Notes under the pieces: generated by a model
Databases searched by the model: none
Told to the model about the DNA's origin: nothing
Seen by the model: only the letters and a program-made list of their open reading frames with translations
Assembly (NCBI RefSeq): GCF_000508185.1
Contig: NZ_AYOY01000141.1
Location: 1 to 53,507, forward strand
Direction of reading: 5' to 3'
Length of the DNA stretch: 53,507 nucleotides
Source of the DNA: Sphingobium sp. C100
GTDB taxonomy: Bacteria > Pseudomonadota > Alphaproteobacteria > Sphingomonadales > Sphingomonadaceae
Shown here: in pieces, positions 16,416 to 24,833 of the stretch
Numbering within the stretch: the first letter of the stretch is position 1
How the letters are laid out: every line of letters starts with the position of its first letter
Program-made: the position numbers and the translations under genes

Positions 16416-17024
16416 TCAGGGCTTGGCCGGTTCCAGCAGCAGCATTGCGCCATCATACCAGCTCATGGCGACGCGATCATCGCCGGCCGGGAAAAATATC
16501 GCGCCCCCCGCAGCCTGGGGCCCCCATTCGCCGCTGTCACACTCAACGGCGTGGGGATCGGGGCGAGCGATTTTCAGTCGGGCCAATTGGACCGCGAACT
16601 GCTGGTCATAGTCCCGCGCGGCCGCACCTGTCTGGCGGGCGGTGACGGGGCCGTTGCATATATCGCTCGATGACGCTGATGGGTTCGTGCTCGCCGCCGC
16701 CCAGGCCAGCCGCTCCGGTCCGACATCGATCATCCGACCCATATAAGCGGGATCATCGGTGCTGAGCGCCTGTACGCCATCGCCCACCGCCACCGCCGCG
16801 ACGCGCCAACGTCCCTTGAGCGCGGCGAAATCCATCTGCGACGCAACCGGGTCGGCTGGTTGCACGATAGTGTTGGTGACGGTCGGCGCAGGCGTCACCC
16901 TGCCAGTCCCGGCTTCCCCCACCGCCGTCGTCGTGGCAGCGGTCTGATTGGCGACCGGCACGTCGCTGCCGCACGCCGCCAGCGCGAGCGTACCCAGGAT
17001 CAGGAGCAATCGTCTATTGGCCAT
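16416..17024 (-). CDS. Putative lipoprotein; candidate immunity protein of the lysozyme-like effector
   Basis: A 202-aa protein; the start MANRRLLLILGTLALAACGSD gives a textbook lipoprotein signal and lipobox. The start codon lies inside the end of the upstream lysozyme-like gene (11-bp overlap), so both are made from one mRNA. A Ala/Thr/Val-rich linker leads into a compact domain (MDFAALKGRWRVAAVAVGDG, ALSTDDPAYMGRMIDVGPERLAW, GAIFFPAGDDRVAMSWYDGAMLLLEP). GRWRV resembles lipocalin/META-like or PG-lysozyme-inhibitor folds, but I cannot assign a family. Periplasmic location plus coupling to a peptidoglycan-directed enzyme suggests immunity; this is inference. Confidence 0.7.
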   Translation of the reverse strand: MANRRLLLILGTLALAACGSDVPVANQTAATTTAVGEAGTGRVTPAPTVTNTIVQPADPVASQMDFAALKGRWRVAAVAVGDGVQALSTDDPAYMGRMIDVGPERLAWAAASTNPSASSSDICNGPVTARQTGAAARDYDQQFAVQLARLKIARPDPHAVECDSGEWGPQAAGGAIFFPAGDDRVAMSWYDGAMLLLEPAKP

Positions 17025-18693
17025 CGACCAGCACGTAGCTGAAGGCTTGCTGCCCGCCAAGCGCGGCGACGAAATCATTGAAGGCCGCTTTCGGAATGGT
17101 CTGGCATCCGGCGGACCAGCTATTGGTCGATCCGCCCTGATGGATCAGCATGGACCGGCCCGCACCGGACCGGTCGATCCGGTCGGGGTCGGCGGCCGTG
17201 AACTGGCCGTCCTGGTTGGTGTCGCGCTCGGCCACCTGCGTGGTCGTCGCGCGGAAGAAGCTGTTGCCCAGATATGTCCCATCCTGCTGCTGATAACGGA
17301 TCGTCCCCGCCTGCAAGCGCCCCAGATCCATTTTGCCATCGCCATTCATGTCCGTGTGCGAACCGCGCGTGGCTTTGGGGCCGTCCCACGCATATTGACC
17401 GGACGGCTCGGTATTGCCCTCGAAGACGCGCGCCTGATAGCGGCCGTCGTCATTCTTCCAGACGACGGCGATCTTGTCGTCATAGACGCCCTTGCCGCCA
17501 TTGGCGCTGGTGTTGGTATCGGTGCGCAATGCGACCACAACCTTGCGCCCGGCGGCCAGATCGGCTTTCGCCTGCGCGTCGCCCTGCGTGGCGATCGTGG
17601 CGGCGAGCGCATCGGGGCTGGTGGCGGCGGCCATCGGCGACGTGTGCCTGGTTTCGGTCGTTGCTGCGGTGGGCGTACGGGAAGCGAGCGGCGCGCCGGG
17701 CGTGTTGAACAATTCGACTTCATCGGCGCGGCGGTTGATCAGACCCTGGGACACTTGCCCGTCCGACTTGTTCCACCAGCTCATCGCCTCGGCCGCGCCG
17801 GCATAATCGCCCTGGTTCAGCCGGGCGAGCGCCGTGCTGCCGCGAAAGCCATCCTGGCCGGTGCCGATATTATAGGCGAAGGATACCAGCGCATCGAACT
17901 GGTTCTGCGTCACCGGCACCGTGACGGCGGCTTGCACGGCGGCCGCATAGGGTTCCACCGTCTGGCGCAACAGCGCCTTTTCCTGATCGGCGGTCAGCGA
18001 GATGAGATTCTTGTTGGCGGCGGCGAAATCGCGCGCTGCCGCCCCGCTCAGGCCCGCCCCTTCGCCGGCCTTGCGCGCGGCATCGGCGCTCACGCCGACG
18101 GCAATGAGGTCATGCTCGATTGCGGCGGCGCTGCGGCCTTTCATGTCATAGCCCGGCCCCAGCGTCACGCCGCTGGCGCCCTCGGGCCAGTGGAGATGGT
18201 TGCTGACATTCGCCTGCGCTTCATGGTCGTAGAGGAAGTCCATGCCATTTTGCGACAGGCCTGACGCCGCGGCCATGCTGCCGGCCCGCGCAGCATCGAC
18301 GGTTGGTGGAGTGGTATCCGCTGGCGCCGCGCCTAGCTTGAGCACCTGCCCGATCGACAACTTGTCCGGGTTCGCCAATCCGTTGAGGCGTGCCAGTCCC
18401 TCGACGCTATGTCCCGTCCGGGCGGCGATGGCGCCCAGCGTGTCGCCTTGCCGGACGGTATAATCCTGCGCCGCAACCGGTTGTGGCCCGGCTGCGTGTG
18501 CCTGCGCCTCTGGCGGCAGAAACCGGTCGAGTGTCGAAGGGCGAGCCAGCAACTGGTCCAGTTCGGACATCAGCGCGTCAAAGCCGACGGCATCGCCCAG
18601 CCGCTCCAGCCCCTGTTGAATCTCCTCGCCAAGCGACCCCAGCCAGTCCTGGGCGGTGGACCCGAAGTCCGTGGCGCTTTCGATGCCGGCCAT
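17014..18693 (-). CDS. Putative T3SS effector: LysM + GH24-like lysozyme + L,D-transpeptidase-like domain
   Basis: A 559-aa protein without a Sec signal. Layout: helical N-terminus (1-65, possible secretion signal); LysM at about 77-120 (YTVRQGDTLGAIAARTG); GH24/pesticin-like lysozyme domain at about 150-330 with candidate catalytic Glu158 (LYDHEAQANV), GVTLGPGYDM and QFDALVSFAYNIG; then a C-terminal domain (360-559). The last has two Ca-binding-like loops (DMNGDGKMDLG, DTNQDGQFTAADPD) and HQGGSTNSWSAGC (His518, Ser527, Cys530), reminiscent of the L,D-transpeptidase SHGC site. It lies behind a tandem island box and directly downstream of sctP, and it overlaps a lipoprotein gene. A peptidoglycan-attacking secreted substrate is more likely than an assembly enzyme, since the operon already has an exported transglycosylase. 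Confidence 0.75.
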   Translation of the reverse strand: MAGIESATDFGSTAQDWLGSLGEEIQQGLERLGDAVGFDALMSELDQLLARPSTLDRFLPPEAQAHAAGPQPVAAQDYTVRQGDTLGAIAARTGHSVEGLARLNGLANPDKLSIGQVLKLGAAPADTTPPTVDAARAGSMAAASGLSQNGMDFLYDHEAQANVSNHLHWPEGASGVTLGPGYDMKGRSAAAIEHDLIAVGVSADAARKAGEGAGLSGAAARDFAAANKNLISLTADQEKALLRQTVEPYAAAVQAAVTVPVTQNQFDALVSFAYNIGTGQDGFRGSTALARLNQGDYAGAAEAMSWWNKSDGQVSQGLINRRADEVELFNTPGAPLASRTPTAATTETRHTSPMAAATSPDALAATIATQGDAQAKADLAAGRKVVVALRTDTNTSANGGKGVYDDKIAVVWKNDDGRYQARVFEGNTEPSGQYAWDGPKATRGSHTDMNGDGKMDLGRLQAGTIRYQQQDGTYLGNSFFRATTTQVAERDTNQDGQFTAADPDRIDRSGAGRSMLIHQGGSTNSWSAGCQTIPKAAFNDFVAALGGQQAFSYVLVDGQ

Positions 18694-18750
18694 GTCTGTC
18701 TCCTGCTATGCGGCGATCATCACAGGCTAGGGCTTGGGAGCGCGCGTTGC

Positions 18751-18790
18751 GCTAAGCGATCCGATTAGCAGGATCAGCGATCCGACTAGC
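18751..18790 (-). promoter_or_regulatory. T3SS island box A (tandem repeat, period 21 bp)
   Basis: Read on the minus strand: CTAGTCGGATCG, then 21 bp later CTAATCGGATCG, followed by CTTAGC. It overlaps the last codons and stop of sctP (encoding ASRIADPANRIA) and lies 63 bp before the start of the lysozyme-like effector. A weak -10-like TAGCCT lies 38 bp after the start of the second repeat. Four more copies occur at 34299, 35498, 36845 and 40313. Confidence 0.7.
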
Positions 18791-19414
18791 TTCGCTGTCG
18801 CTGACCGTCGCATCCAGCCCGCGCGCGCGCAGTCGCGCCTCCAGTTGCTTCAGCGCCTCGTCCCTGCCGTCGCTTTGGCTGCCCAGGTCGATTTGCACTG
18901 ACAGGCTGCCGGCTTGCGCGTGGATCTGTACCTGCTCCGCGCGCCATTGGTCTCCCGGCAAGGTCAGATGGGTGGAAGCGGAGGGCGCTCGCCCGGCATC
19001 GAGCCGATGCACCAATGCCTCAAAGGCCGCGGCATCGGCCGCCGCCGCGCCGCCGGAGAGAGGGCGGGCAGCGGGGGTGGAGGCATCACGATCACTGTGC
19101 GGCATGGCCTGCCCCGGAGCTTCGGTCGCCTTATCGTCCTGAGTACGCCGCCCATCCTGATCCTTGCTGGGGGCTTGATGAACGGGCAGCGGCGCGGCGT
19201 TGAACGGCGCGACGGGCGCTTGATCTTCGACATCTTTTTCCTGTCGAACAGCCTTTTTGCCCACGCCATCTTTGATCGCCCCGTCTTTGGCAGCGCGCGC
19301 CAGCACGGACTTGAACATGTCTGCCGCTTCCGCGCCGGTCTGGGTGGGCGCGGCCATGCGGACAGGCGCGCTCGATTGCGGCCGCGCCGTCGCAGGGGGA
19401 ATGTTTGCGCTCAT
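18752..19414 (-). CDS. sctP: T3SS needle-length regulator-like protein SctP
   Basis: A 220-aa protein; the start MSANIPPATARPQSSAPVRM overlaps the sctO stop (ATGA). The first two-thirds is low-complexity, Ala/Pro/Gln/Asp-rich and probably disordered. The last 80 residues (LTLPGDQWRAEQVQIHAQAGSLSVQIDL, then LEARLRARGLDATVSDSEAS) have the FliK/YscP C-terminal type 3 substrate-switch pattern. SctP proteins measure the needle and switch export specificity through SctU. The position after sctN-sctO is the classical one. The family is poorly conserved, so the call leans on synteny. Confidence 0.75.
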   Translation of the reverse strand: MSANIPPATARPQSSAPVRMAAPTQTGAEAADMFKSVLARAAKDGAIKDGVGKKAVRQEKDVEDQAPVAPFNAAPLPVHQAPSKDQDGRRTQDDKATEAPGQAMPHSDRDASTPAARPLSGGAAAADAAAFEALVHRLDAGRAPSASTHLTLPGDQWRAEQVQIHAQAGSLSVQIDLGSQSDGRDEALKQLEARLRARGLDATVSDSEASRIADPANRIA

Positions 19415-19869
19415 GCCAGCGCCGTAATGGACGGGGCGGGGCGCAATTCCTCTTCCGCGCGCCGGCTGACCTGCCGCTGCCACTGCTGGATTGCGCGTTC
19501 CAGCTCCTTAAAGATTGCGTCATGCCGCGCCTGCGCGCGCAACCATTCGCGCTTCAGCCGGTCCGCCATGACCCGCGCCTCCGCCAGCACCGCGCCCGCT
19601 TGGGCGCGGACCTGCTGCGATGCGTCCGCGCGCGCCGATACCGCCTGGCAGTGAAGCTGCACCAGCGGGTCGCAGGGCTGGCGCACTTGCTCCATCAACG
19701 CGGCGGCCCGCTTCGACAATGCCATGGCGCAGGCGCGCGCGGCTTGTTCTTCCTGCACTTGCGCGGCGGCGACCTCCTGCCGGGCCGCAGCGACCTCGCG
19801 CTGGCACCGCTCCAGGTCGCGCTTGCGCAACTTCATGATCGTCCTGAGCCGATCGATCTGGTCGCTCAT
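19411..19869 (-). CDS. sctO: T3SS central stalk protein SctO
   Basis: A 152-aa, almost wholly alpha-helical protein rich in Arg, Glu, Gln and Ala (LRTIMKLRKRDLERCQREVAAARQEVAAAQ, shown in part), as expected for the two-stranded coiled coil of the YscO/FliJ family. FliJ-type proteins sit in the ATPase pore and contact SctV. It lies between sctN and sctP with 4-bp overlaps on both sides. Sequence alone would be ambiguous; position, size and coiled coil make the call good. Confidence 0.82.
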   Translation of the reverse strand: MSDQIDRLRTIMKLRKRDLERCQREVAAARQEVAAAQVQEEQAARACAMALSKRAAALMEQVRQPCDPLVQLHCQAVSARADASQQVRAQAGAVLAEARVMADRLKREWLRAQARHDAIFKELERAIQQWQRQVSRRAEEELRPAPSITALA

Positions 19870-21179
19870 CCTTCAAATCCTCTCAACAAGGTGCGTGTCA
19901 TCAGCAGCGGTGCCGCTTCATGGGTTGATTGCCGCAGAAATCGGTCCATTTCGTCGCGCCGGGCGATGGCGCGGTCGGCCAGAGCGTCCTGGCCGGGCCG
20001 GTAGTCGCCGACCTGGAGCAGCAGTTCGATCTCGTCCAGCTTGGCCAGCATCGCGCGGAACGACAGGGCAGCGCGGCGCTCGCCTTCCTCGACCAGTTGC
20101 CCCATCAGCCGGCTTTGGCTGACGAGGATGTCGATGGCGGGATAATGACCGCGCGCCGCCAGTTTGCGCGACAGGATGACATGGCCGTCCAGCAGCGACC
20201 GGACCTCCTCGCCGACCGGGTCATCCTCCTCATCCTCCAACAATATGGTGTAGATGCCGGTGATCGCGCCCCGCGCATCGCAACCCGCCCGCTCGAACAG
20301 GCGCGGCAGCTCCGCGAAGACCGAGGGCGGAAAGCCGCGCCGCACCGGCGGCTCGCCGGACGCCAGGCCAATTTCGCGCAATGCCCGGGCAAAGCGCGTC
20401 ACTGAGTCCATCAATAGCAGCACATGCTTGCCCTCGGCGCGAAACCCTTCGGCGATCGCCGTCGCGGCATGGGCGGCGCGCGCGCGCTCCAGCGCCGGCC
20501 GATCGGATGTCGACGCGATCACCACGGATCGCGCCAACCCTTCCGCGCCCAGATTATCCTCGATGAATTCGCGCACCTCGCGCCCGCGCTCGCCGATCAG
20601 TGCAATGACGATGACGTCCGCCTGCGCCTGTCGGGCCAGCGTGCCGAGCAAGGTGCTCTTGCCGCCGCCCGCCGCCGCGAACACGCCGATGCGCTGCCCC
20701 CGACCCAGCGGGAGAAGCCCGTCGATCGCGCGCACGCCGGTTTCCACCTGACGGTCGATCCGCTGCCGCTCCATCGGGTTGGGCGCGGCGGCATAAAGGG
20801 GCTGGCTCGCCGGCGTCTCGACCGGGGGCAGGCCGTCGAGCGGCTGCAATCGCGCGTCCATCACCCGGCCCAGCAGCGCGCTCGACACCGGCACCCGATC
20901 CTCGCCGACGCGCACCAGCACCTCGGTCTCGCCCGACAGGCCGCGCAGGTCGCCCATCGGCGAAAGGATCGCCTCATGCTCGGACAAGCCCACCACTTCG
21001 GCCAGGAGCGAATGCCGCCCCGCCGGGCTGGTCAGCTCGCAAATATCGCCGATCCTTACGGTGACGCCGCTCACCCGGATCGCGGTGCCGATCGCGGCGC
21101 GCACCTTGCCCCGCTGCTCGAAGGCAGGTCCAGCCTCCAGCGTGTCGAACAGGGCGGTCAGGCGTGTGTCAGACCGCAT
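19866..21179 (-). CDS. sctN: T3SS ATPase SctN
   Basis: A 437-aa F1-beta-like ATPase; the start MRSDTRLTALFDTLEAGPAF lies within the 3' end of sctL. Walker A is VFAAAGGGKST with Lys174; RAIDGLLPLGRGQRIG precedes it. The catalytic Glu lies in ALIGERGREVREF, and Walker B is HVLLLMDSVTRFARALREI. PPSVFAELPRLFERAG and the PAIDILVSQSRLM region are typical of SctN rather than F1 or FliI. It unfolds substrates and separates chaperones at the base of the injectisome. Confidence 0.96.
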   Translation of the reverse strand: MRSDTRLTALFDTLEAGPAFEQRGKVRAAIGTAIRVSGVTVRIGDICELTSPAGRHSLLAEVVGLSEHEAILSPMGDLRGLSGETEVLVRVGEDRVPVSSALLGRVMDARLQPLDGLPPVETPASQPLYAAAPNPMERQRIDRQVETGVRAIDGLLPLGRGQRIGVFAAAGGGKSTLLGTLARQAQADVIVIALIGERGREVREFIEDNLGAEGLARSVVIASTSDRPALERARAAHAATAIAEGFRAEGKHVLLLMDSVTRFARALREIGLASGEPPVRRGFPPSVFAELPRLFERAGCDARGAITGIYTILLEDEEDDPVGEEVRSLLDGHVILSRKLAARGHYPAIDILVSQSRLMGQLVEEGERRAALSFRAMLAKLDEIELLLQVGDYRPGQDALADRAIARRDEMDRFLRQSTHEAAPLLMTRTLLRGFEG

Positions 21180-21774
21180 CGGCCACCTCCCAGCGCGTGG
21201 CGAAGGATTGGATCTGCACGCCGACATCGGCCACGATCCGGCCGTCAGGCGCGGTAAGGCGGCACTGGTCGTCGGTCAGGCCGCTCCGTGCCCGCGCCGA
21301 AATCTCGACCGACGAAGGCCGGTCGGCAAAGGCGCGCTCGATATGGGGCAGCATTGCAGGCGACACCTCGACCAGGATCGGTCCACGCGATCCCAGTGTT
21401 TCGACCGCACGGCGCGCGACGCCGGCCATCTTGTCCCCATCGGGCAATGTGCCGATCATCTGCCGCAGCGCCGCCAGCGCCAGTGCGGCAATGTCCTCTT
21501 CCCGACGCGCGGCATCCGCCTGCGCCTGTTCCGTGAGGTCGGCGATCGCGGTCGCAAAGGCGGCGCGACCTTCCTCCTCGCCCACCTGCCGCCCTTCCGT
21601 TGCTGCACGCGCCCGCGCTTCGGCCAGCGTATCGCGTTGGCGGTCACGCCACTCGCGCACCGCGCGCAGCAGCGTCACGGCGTCCTCGACCGGCGGTCGT
21701 TCGCTGCCGCGCAGCAGGGGGCGGTCGCTCGCCAGCAGGCTGCGCCCGTCGGCGTGGATCAGGTGAAATGCCAT
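21169..21774 (-). CDS. sctL: T3SS stator protein SctL
   Basis: A 201-aa protein; the start MAFHLIHADGRSLLASDRPL lies inside the end of sctK. A long helical middle (REWRDRQRDTLAEARARAAT, GEEEGRAAFATAIADLTEQ) resembles the b/delta-subunit-like stator of YscL/FliH. The C-terminal domain (VEVSPAMLPHIERAF, GLTDDQCRLTAPDGRIVADVGVQIQSF) carries the ADxxLxxQL-like end seen in the family. It would link SctN to the SctQ cytoplasmic pods. Synteny K-L-N supports it. Confidence 0.88.
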   Translation of the reverse strand: MAFHLIHADGRSLLASDRPLLRGSERPPVEDAVTLLRAVREWRDRQRDTLAEARARAATEGRQVGEEEGRAAFATAIADLTEQAQADAARREEDIAALALAALRQMIGTLPDGDKMAGVARRAVETLGSRGPILVEVSPAMLPHIERAFADRPSSVEISARARSGLTDDQCRLTAPDGRIVADVGVQIQSFATRWEVADAV

Positions 21775-22202
21775 GCGTCCATTTCCCTCAGCAGATGTTC
21801 CGCCTGCGCCATGCGCCTGCGCGGTTCGTCGTCCTGCGCGGCGGCAAGGATCAGCCGGCCCGCCGCATGGGGCAGGGCGTCGACCGCGGGCAACGGATCG
21901 CGGCCGCCATGGTCCAGCATCCATATCCGTTCCAGAACCGGGCCGCCGATCAACAGCGCATAGCCACGCAGCCGCGCGCCATCGATGAGCCGCGACAGCG
22001 CCGATTGAGCACCGATCAACAGCGCGACCATTGCGACGCGCCGTTGCGCCGCTTCGTCGAGCACCGGCCAGCGCGGCATCGACTGCAATGCCGCGAAACC
22101 GGGTCTCGCGCCGCCGGCAAAGCGCGCGCCGCGCGTGCGCGGCCAGCCGCCTCTGGCCGCCAGTCGCGCCAGTTCGCGCCGTGCCGCCGATCCATGCGTC
22201 AC
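21759..22202 (-). CDS. sctK: T3SS sorting-platform protein SctK (GTG start)
   Basis: A 147-aa protein. The preferred start is the GTG at 22202 (encoding VTHGSAARRELARLAARGG), which overlaps the sctJ stop as GTGA. It contains SMPRWPVLDEAAQRRVAMVALLIG and a helical C-terminus. SctK (YscK/HrpB4-like) connects SctQ pods to SctD at the inner-membrane ring. The family is weakly conserved; the call rests mainly on its place between sctJ and sctL and on its size. Confidence 0.72.
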   Translation of the reverse strand: MTHGSAARRELARLAARGGWPRTRGARFAGGARPGFAALQSMPRWPVLDEAAQRRVAMVALLIGAQSALSRLIDGARLRGYALLIGGPVLERIWMLDHGGRDPLPAVDALPHAAGRLILAAAQDDEPRRRMAQAEHLLREMDAWHFT

Positions 22203-22936
22203 GCCTGTTCGCCCTCCACTTTCACCGGCACCGCGACGGGGCGCCGTCGGCGCCAGAAAAGCGCGGCCAGCCCGCCCGTGCCGACCAGTGCGAGCAGGAT
22301 GCGGCTCGCCCAATTGTCAAAGCTGGCCACCAGCATCGATTGTTCGGGCGGCGGTGCGGCCTGGCTCGGCACCATCACGACCGACACCTTGTCATAGGCC
22401 AGACCCTCGATGCTGTTCGTCACCAGCGACTTGATCGCGCCGGTCTGGCTGCGCAGGTCATAGCCGGGCTGATATTTGACGAAGATTGCGGCGGATGCGG
22501 GCTTCACCTTGTCGGACAGCGGGTCGGCTTCCGGCATCGCCAGATGCACGCGCGCCTGCACCACGCCGTCAATCTCGCTTACCGTGTGGCTCAACTCCTG
22601 GGACAGGCCGTAGATCAGCCGCGCCCGCTCCTCGGTCGGGGAGGAGACCAGCCCCTTCTTTTCGAACAAGGAGCCGAGATTGGCGAAATCCTCGCGCGGC
22701 AGCCCCTTGGCGCGGAGCAGCTGGATCGCCTTGGAAAAATCGTCGGTGCCGACCGAAACCGCCCATTGACCGTCCTTGTCCGACGATTTGGCCGCGTCGA
22801 TATGCGCGTCGCGCAATGCGGCGATCATGTCGTTGGCCTGATCCTCCTTCAACTGGCCATAAATTTCCTGGCTGCCGCACCCGGCAAGCGCCAGGGCGGC
22901 CAGCAGGGCGAGGCTGGATTTTCCGAGGATTTTCAT
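22199..22936 (-). CDS. sctJ: T3SS inner-ring lipoprotein SctJ
   Basis: A 245-aa protein starting MKILGKSSLALLAALALAGCGSQE, a clear lipoprotein signal with the lipobox Cys20 and a good Shine-Dalgarno. The YscJ/FliF ring domains follow: EIYGQLKEDQANDMIAALRD, then SVGTDDFSKAIQLLRAKGLP, EERARLIYGLSQELSHTVSEIDGVVQARVHL and ASAAIFVKYQPG. A C-terminal TM segment (ASRILLALVGTGGLAALFW) is followed by a basic tail. It forms the inner-membrane ring with SctD. Confidence 0.95.
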   Translation of the reverse strand: MKILGKSSLALLAALALAGCGSQEIYGQLKEDQANDMIAALRDAHIDAAKSSDKDGQWAVSVGTDDFSKAIQLLRAKGLPREDFANLGSLFEKKGLVSSPTEERARLIYGLSQELSHTVSEIDGVVQARVHLAMPEADPLSDKVKPASAAIFVKYQPGYDLRSQTGAIKSLVTNSIEGLAYDKVSVVMVPSQAAPPPEQSMLVASFDNWASRILLALVGTGGLAALFWRRRRPVAVPVKVEGEQA

Positions 22937-22956
22937 CACCTCTCCTTCCCTTCCCG

Positions 22957-23343
22957 TCAGCCTTGCTGGCGGAACAGCTGCTGCACGCCTTCCGAACTGC
23001 GGTTGGCGATGTTGGACGTGAGCTGGCAATGGAACATGAATTCCTGGCAGCGCATGGTCAGTTGCACGACCTCGCCGGGGGTCAACTCGCCGCCGGTGCC
23101 CTCGACCGACCGCGCATAATCGGCCACCGACTTTGCCTCGCCATTCACCTTGTCCAGCGTGCCCAGCAGATTGCGAACGGCGGGGGACATGTCCGTGCCC
23201 CCCATATGTTCGGTCGCCGCGACCTTGAGCGCCGCCTGGAATTCGGACGCCGCGTCCGGTCCCGCCTGCTGCGGCATGGCCGGAGCCAGCTCCACCTGGC
23301 GGGCGGGCATCGCGGCCTGAGCGGTAACGGGATCGACGCTCAT
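22957..23343 (-). CDS. sctI: T3SS inner-rod protein SctI
   Basis: A 128-aa protein whose ATG overlaps the sctF stop. The N-terminus is Ala/Pro-rich; the C-terminal helix (GELTPGEVVQLTMRCQEFMF, followed by LTSNIANRSSEGVQQLFRQQG) has the PxxLLxxQxxxxxxxxxxxxxxxxxxxxxxxTLLxxQ-type signature of YscI/HrpB2 rod subunits. The F-I-J order matches PrgI-PrgJ-PrgK and similar loci. It anchors the needle inside the secretin chamber and is itself exported. Confidence 0.85.
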   Translation of the reverse strand: MSVDPVTAQAAMPARQVELAPAMPQQAGPDAASEFQAALKVAATEHMGGTDMSPAVRNLLGTLDKVNGEAKSVADYARSVEGTGGELTPGEVVQLTMRCQEFMFHCQLTSNIANRSSEGVQQLFRQQG

Positions 23344-23654
23344 TGCTTGCGCGCCATGGTTTCAAGCGCCTTGGAAACGCTGTCGATCGAACTGTGCGAG
23401 CTGTTGGACAAAAAGCTCATCTTCATGGCTTCGGCGGTCAGCATGGTGATCTGCGACGGATTGTCGCCGCCTTCATTGGCGATCATCTCCGACTTCTGCT
23501 CGATCGTGGCGGCCTGCCGGTCCAGCGCCTTGCCCCAGGCGGACGCGAAGGCTTCGAACCAGTTGCCCGGCGCGTCGTCCTGTCGCATCCGCGCGCCGGT
23601 CAGCGGGGTATTGGCAAGGGTGGCCATGTCGGCGCGGGAAATGCTGTCGGTCAT
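23340..23654 (-). CDS. sctF: T3SS needle subunit-like protein SctF
   Basis: A 104-aa helical protein, a little longer than usual needle subunits (about 80 aa). It contains GDNPSQITMLTAEAMKMSF and ends SKALETMARKQ. Position between sctD and sctI is that of the needle gene in PrgH-I-J-K-type loci. The last dozen residues resemble the end of the 212-aa protein encoded at 34448 (IGEAMSNTARKQ), suggesting a shared polymerisation helix. It is probably exported without a Sec signal. Confidence 0.72.
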   Translation of the reverse strand: MTDSISRADMATLANTPLTGARMRQDDAPGNWFEAFASAWGKALDRQAATIEQKSEMIANEGGDNPSQITMLTAEAMKMSFLSNSSHSSIDSVSKALETMARKQ

Positions 23655-23678
23655 CTCATATCTCCTTCGTGGCTGATG

Positions 23679-24833
23679 TCATGGGGTGATGCGTTCAAGC
23701 CGCCCGTCCTTTTCGAAGGTGACGGCATCGGGGGTGACGGACACCAGATGGTGCCCGGTGGGCAGGGTCGCGCCGGGAAACCAATGCGACCCGTCGGCGG
23801 TGATGATATGGGCGGGATCGGCGACGATAGAGGCGAGGCCGGCGCCGCTCTGGGTGAAAAAGGCCTGCAAGGGGCTGGCGTCCAGACTGTCATCGACCCG
23901 GAACCCCACTTGCCGCACGGCCGGCAGGTCCTTTTGCAGGTCGGCCTTGACTATGGCTTGCCGGTCGGCCGGCATATAGCCCGCCCGGACGACCAGCGCG
24001 CCCGGCTGGGCCGGGCTGACCCGCGCGGCGACGCCCTTGCTTTGCAGTATGTCGGTCGCCGCGCTGGCCAGTTGCGGCCCGGTCTGCGCATCGACGACGA
24101 CACCATCGCCATGCAGCAGCGCCAGCGCGCGCAGCCGGGCCAGCTCCGGCTCATCGCGTACCACCCCGCGCACGGTCAGCGTCCCGTCGGCTGCTTCGCC
24201 CACGGTGACGCCATCAAAGCCCGCCTGCCGCGTTTCACGTTGCAGCGTGGCCATGTCGCCGCCCCGGCCGCGCATGATCGTCCCCAGCGGCTCGGCCGCC
24301 GCGACGCAGAGCAATCCGGCACAGCCCGCGCCCAGCGCCAGTCGCGCGACCTTCCGGTCGATCCGGCCCAATTGCGCGCGCGCCATGTCGGTCAGCCGGT
24401 CAAGCAGGCGCGGCGCCTGCAACGGCCCCACCGCCACGCCGCAGGGGGTGTCGGCAATCTTGGTCGCATCCTCCCAGCGGGGCGAGACCGGCGCGCCGTG
24501 CGCGACCAGATATTCACCCAGGCGAAAGGGCAGATAGGCCGGCAACACGGCCTGTTCGCCCGCCCCCAGCGTGCGGCCCAGCAGTTCGATCTGCCCTTGC
24601 AGAACGCGCAGTTGCGCCGTGTCGGGGTTTAGCTCCAGTTCGATCGCACAGTCGCGGGTGCCGGCGCCGCGCAGCACGACGTCATTGGCCAGCCCGTGAC
24701 CGATGCTGACCCGGTCGCGGCCGTCCAGCGGATAGGCTTTGCCGGACAGCCTGCCCGACAGCAATTTAAGGACGCGATGCGCAATGGCATTGCCGCGCGG
24801 CATCTCGATCCGGCCGATCGTGGCGGCGGTCAT
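23679..24833 (-). CDS. sctD: T3SS inner-ring protein SctD with FHA domain
   Basis: A 384-aa protein. The start overlaps the sctC stop. An N-terminal cytoplasmic FHA-like domain (KLLSGRLSGKAYPLDGRDRVSIG, in part, with NDVVL) is followed by a TM helix (RLALGAGCAGLLCVAAAEPLG), then two or three periplasmic ring-building BON-like domains (FDGVTVGEAADGTLTVRGVV, VVVDAQTGPQLASAATDIL) and an extra C-terminal domain ending VTPDAVTFEKDGRLERITP. This is the YscD/HrpQ architecture. It links SctK inside the cell to SctJ and SctC outside. Confidence 0.9.
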   Translation of the reverse strand: MTAATIGRIEMPRGNAIAHRVLKLLSGRLSGKAYPLDGRDRVSIGHGLANDVVLRGAGTRDCAIELELNPDTAQLRVLQGQIELLGRTLGAGEQAVLPAYLPFRLGEYLVAHGAPVSPRWEDATKIADTPCGVAVGPLQAPRLLDRLTDMARAQLGRIDRKVARLALGAGCAGLLCVAAAEPLGTIMRGRGGDMATLQRETRQAGFDGVTVGEAADGTLTVRGVVRDEPELARLRALALLHGDGVVVDAQTGPQLASAATDILQSKGVAARVSPAQPGALVVRAGYMPADRQAIVKADLQKDLPAVRQVGFRVDDSLDASPLQAFFTQSGAGLASIVADPAHIITADGSHWFPGATLPTGHHLVSVTPDAVTFEKDGRLERITP

